NCBI GenBank assembly: GCA_002482405.1
Contig: DLFX01000089.1
Location: 2,913-9,292, forward strand
Direction: 5' to 3'
Length of the DNA stretch: 6,380 nt
Source: Firmicutes bacterium UBA7709
GTDB lineage: Bacteria; Bacillota_A; Clostridia; Peptostreptococcales; Anaerovoracaceae
Position numbers and translations under genes: made by a program. This document shows, in pieces, positions 5,025 to 6,380 of the stretch (positions are counted from its first letter, which is position 1; each line of letters opens with the position of its first letter). The notes beneath the pieces were generated by a model that was not told the origin of the DNA, searched no databases, and was given only the letters and a program-made list of their open reading frames with translations.

Positions 5025-5783
5025 ATGGAATTTATGAAGCGTAAAAAAATACTTTTAGTAGGTATGCTGGTACTCATCGTAGCGATCGGAGTACTGAACA
5101 ACAAGCTGAATAACGATCAGGGTCTTTCCGCATCCGCAGGATATGTGGAATATGAAACCGATCAGATGAATCTTCACGACGGCGACGTACTGGTCGACAG
5201 TCTGAATGTTACCGGCGTTCCGGGCACCAGCAGCGGACCGGCGGTGGAAGGCGCGCCGACAGATCAAAATGCTCCTGCCGATACGAACACTCCGTCGGGG
5301 ATAGACACGTCAGCGGGCAATCCTGCCCTTATCGATACCATCGCTCAGGGCCCGAAAACAGCCGACGCAGCCGCGGGATCCCTGGACGAGAGCTTGATCG
5401 TTACTTCGGATGATCTGTCGGAAGCAACCAGCGCCGACGTATATTTTGAAGAGACAAGGGCTACGATCAATATGGACAGAAATCAGGTGATCTCGATGCT
5501 GACCGACGTCATAGAGGAGACGAAAGCCGGCAGCGCAGAGCAGAACAACGCGACGCAGCAAAAGCTGAAGATCATCGACTACATGAATAAAGAAAAGGTC
5601 ATGGAAAGCCTGATCAAAAATAAAGGCTTTACCGACGCGCTGGTACTGATGACGGATAATTCGGTCAACGTAGTGATCAACAAGCAGGAGGTCACCCAAT
5701 CCGACGTGGCGAAGATCTGTGATATCGTCATGAGGGAAACCGGCAGGGACGCAAGCCAGATCGTGATCCAGAGCAAGTTTTAA
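5025..5783 (+). CDS. spoIIIAH: Stage III sporulation protein AH, with long linker
   Basis: SpoIIIAH is the mother-cell partner of forespore SpoIIQ; its extracytoplasmic YscJ/FliF-like domain interlocks with SpoIIQ across the septum. The product is 252 residues (218 in B. subtilis). Seen: a basic N-terminus (MKRKK), one membrane segment (about 9-24), an extracytoplasmic low-complexity region rich in Gly, Ala, Pro, Ser, Thr and Asp (about 62-120), and the conserved C-terminal domain (about 138-252). That domain has a long helix (about 151-200) and the terminal pattern NSVNVVINKQEVTQSDVAK (about 212-230) ending in IVIQSKF. The ATG at 5025 has AGGGGGG nine bases upstream; an ATG at 5034 is a less likely alternative. 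It is the last sporulation gene, and no terminator is visible after its stop. Confidence 0.93.
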   Translation: MEFMKRKKILLVGMLVLIVAIGVLNNKLNNDQGLSASAGYVEYETDQMNLHDGDVLVDSLNVTGVPGTSSGPAVEGAPTDQNAPADTNTPSGIDTSAGNPALIDTIAQGPKTADAAAGSLDESLIVTSDDLSEATSADVYFEETRATINMDRNQVISMLTDVIEETKAGSAEQNNATQQKLKIIDYMNKEKVMESLIKNKGFTDALVLMTDNSVNVVINKQEVTQSDVAKICDIVMRETGRDASQIVIQSKF

Positions 5784-5800
5784 TACCGGCGAGTATAGGA

Positions 5801-5829
5801 TTGTATCCACGCGTGACTTCTGCTATAAT
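5801..5829 (+). promoter_or_regulatory. Housekeeping (sigma-A type) promoter of asp23-nusB
   Basis: TATAAT (5824-5829) is preceded by TGC, giving an extended -10 (TGNTATAAT), with TTGTAT (5801-5806) exactly 17 bases upstream. The -35 matches only three of six positions of TTGACA, as is common with an extended -10. It lies 18 bases after the spoIIIAH stop and gives a leader of about 70 bases before the asp23 start. It would let asp23 and nusB be expressed in growing cells independently of sporulation. Confidence 0.8.
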
Positions 5830-5905
5830 GATTTTGTGATTATATGCGGCGAAGCCACAGGCGGCATTGCTGCAAATATAATGCTTGAAAATCAGGAGTG
5901 GAAGT

Positions 5906-6271
5906 ATGAGTTCTGCCGCGGAAGAGAAACTGGGAACAGTTAAAATAGCAGATGAAGTCATCGCGGTCTGCGCCTTGAACGCGACATCGAAAACCAAGGG
6001 CGTCGCCGGATTGGGCGGTGTCTTTACGGATAATATCTCAAAGAACATTTTTGGGAAAGAGCCTCTTTACAAAGGGATCAAAGTAAACCAGGGTGAAGAA
6101 GGAATCGGCATAGACATCTATGTTATAGTGGAATACGGGGTTAAAATCCCGGAAGTGGCCTGGGATATCCAGGAAAACGTAAAAAAAGAAGTGGAATCCA
6201 TGACGGATGCTGTTGTGAAAGCAGTGAATATACACGTTCAAGGGGTACATTTTACAGACGAGGAGGGCTAG
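5906..6271 (+). CDS. Asp23/Gls24 (YqhY-like) envelope-stress family protein
   Basis: The product is 121 residues of the DUF322/Asp23 family, closest in context to B. subtilis yqhY, which also sits just before nusB. Seen: an N-terminal GTVKIADEVIAVCALNAT block (about 10-27), a KTKGVAGLGG motif (about 30-39), the pattern KGIKVNQGEEGIGIDIYVIV (about 56-75), and the long amphipathic helix IPEVAWDIQENVKKEVE (about 81-97) with the terminal VNIHVQGVHF. No membrane segment or signal peptide is present, so it should be cytosolic or peripheral. In B. subtilis YqhY has been linked to control of acetyl-CoA carboxylase, but accB and accC are not next to it here. The ATG at 5906 has AGGAG seven bases upstream; an in-frame TTG at 5885 has no site. 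It is co-directional with nusB, whose start lies five bases after its stop. Confidence 0.92.
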   Translation: MSSAAEEKLGTVKIADEVIAVCALNATSKTKGVAGLGGVFTDNISKNIFGKEPLYKGIKVNQGEEGIGIDIYVIVEYGVKIPEVAWDIQENVKKEVESMTDAVVKAVNIHVQGVHFTDEEG

Positions 6272-6276
6272 AGAAG

Positions 6277-6380
6277 ATGCCAAAACCTGATATGAAAGAG
6301 TTTTTTGCCCGCAGAACGGAAGCGAGAGAGTTTTTCATGCAGCTGCTGTTTCAGATGGAAATGCAGAATGATTACAGCGA
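6277..6380 (+). CDS. nusB: Transcription antitermination protein NusB, N-terminal part (3' truncated by window edge)
   Basis: Only 34 codons are visible and the frame runs open to the window end. The pattern RRTEAREFFMQLLFQMEMQ (residues 12-30) fits the first helix of NusB, whose family signature is RR..AR..A.Q.LYQ.E. NusB binds boxA RNA with NusE (S10) and supports ribosomal RNA antitermination. An AGGAGG within the end of asp23 (6261-6266) lies ten bases before the ATG. The position after an Asp23/YqhY gene agrees with Clostridia and Bacillus gene order. The call rests on a short stretch plus context. Confidence 0.88.
   Translation, partial: MPKPDMKEFFARRTEAREFFMQLLFQMEMQNDYS

Noticed and set aside
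5885..5905. Earlier TTG start for the Asp23-family gene
   Set aside because: It would place the AGGAG ribosome site inside the coding region; ATG 5906 is seven bases after that site.
1..6380. tRNA or rRNA genes, CRISPR arrays, insertion sequences, phage genes
   Set aside because: No clover-leaf-like segments, regularly spaced repeats, transposase-like products or terminal inverted repeats were seen; all gaps are under 200 bases and are described above.

Overview
The window carries a complete spoIIIA sporulation operon on the + strand (spoIIIAA to spoIIIAH, positions 909-5783). It is flanked upstream by the 3' end of a CBS-domain CorC/HlyC-type membrane protein gene (2-721) and downstream by an Asp23/YqhY-family gene and the start of nusB. 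The operon is found only in endospore formers. The gene order (spoIIIA, asp23/yqhY, nusB, without the accB-accC pair that follows spoIIIA in Bacillus subtilis), good Shine-Dalgarno sites and moderate GC point to an endospore-forming member of the Clostridia. Family or genus cannot be decided from this window.

Layout. Positions 2-721 encode a CBS/CorC C-terminal fragment that ends at a textbook intrinsic terminator (761-786). A 187-base intergenic region then holds the terminator and a presumed mother-cell promoter element (827-856). spoIIIAA and spoIIIAB overlap by 11 bases. A 149-base gap after spoIIIAB contains a hairpin and a second copy of the promoter-like element (29 of 30 bases identical), placed the same distance from the next start codon. 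spoIIIAC, AD, AE, AF, AG and AH follow with short gaps and strong ribosome binding sites. After spoIIIAH there is no recognisable terminator, but a good housekeeping promoter with an extended -10 (5801-5829) precedes asp23 and nusB.

How the genes work together. By family knowledge, the eight SpoIIIA proteins are made in the mother cell under sigma-E and build a transenvelope complex with the forespore protein SpoIIQ. The complex resembles parts of type II and type III secretion systems: SpoIIIAA is the cytosolic ATPase, AB, AC, AD and AE are membrane parts, and AF, AG and AH are ring-forming or ring-related parts in the intermembrane space. It maintains the forespore and late forespore gene expression.

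The most interesting feature is that this copy of the channel looks reduced. SpoIIIAF is only 55 residues, just its two membrane segments, with the whole soluble domain missing. SpoIIIAG is 153 residues and seems to lack the long insert in its ring-building domain. SpoIIIAE has no signal peptide and starts at TTG. SpoIIIAH, in contrast, has a long low-complexity linker. The duplicated promoter-like element inside the operon is the second notable feature, since it would let spoIIIAC-AH be transcribed separately from spoIIIAA-AB.
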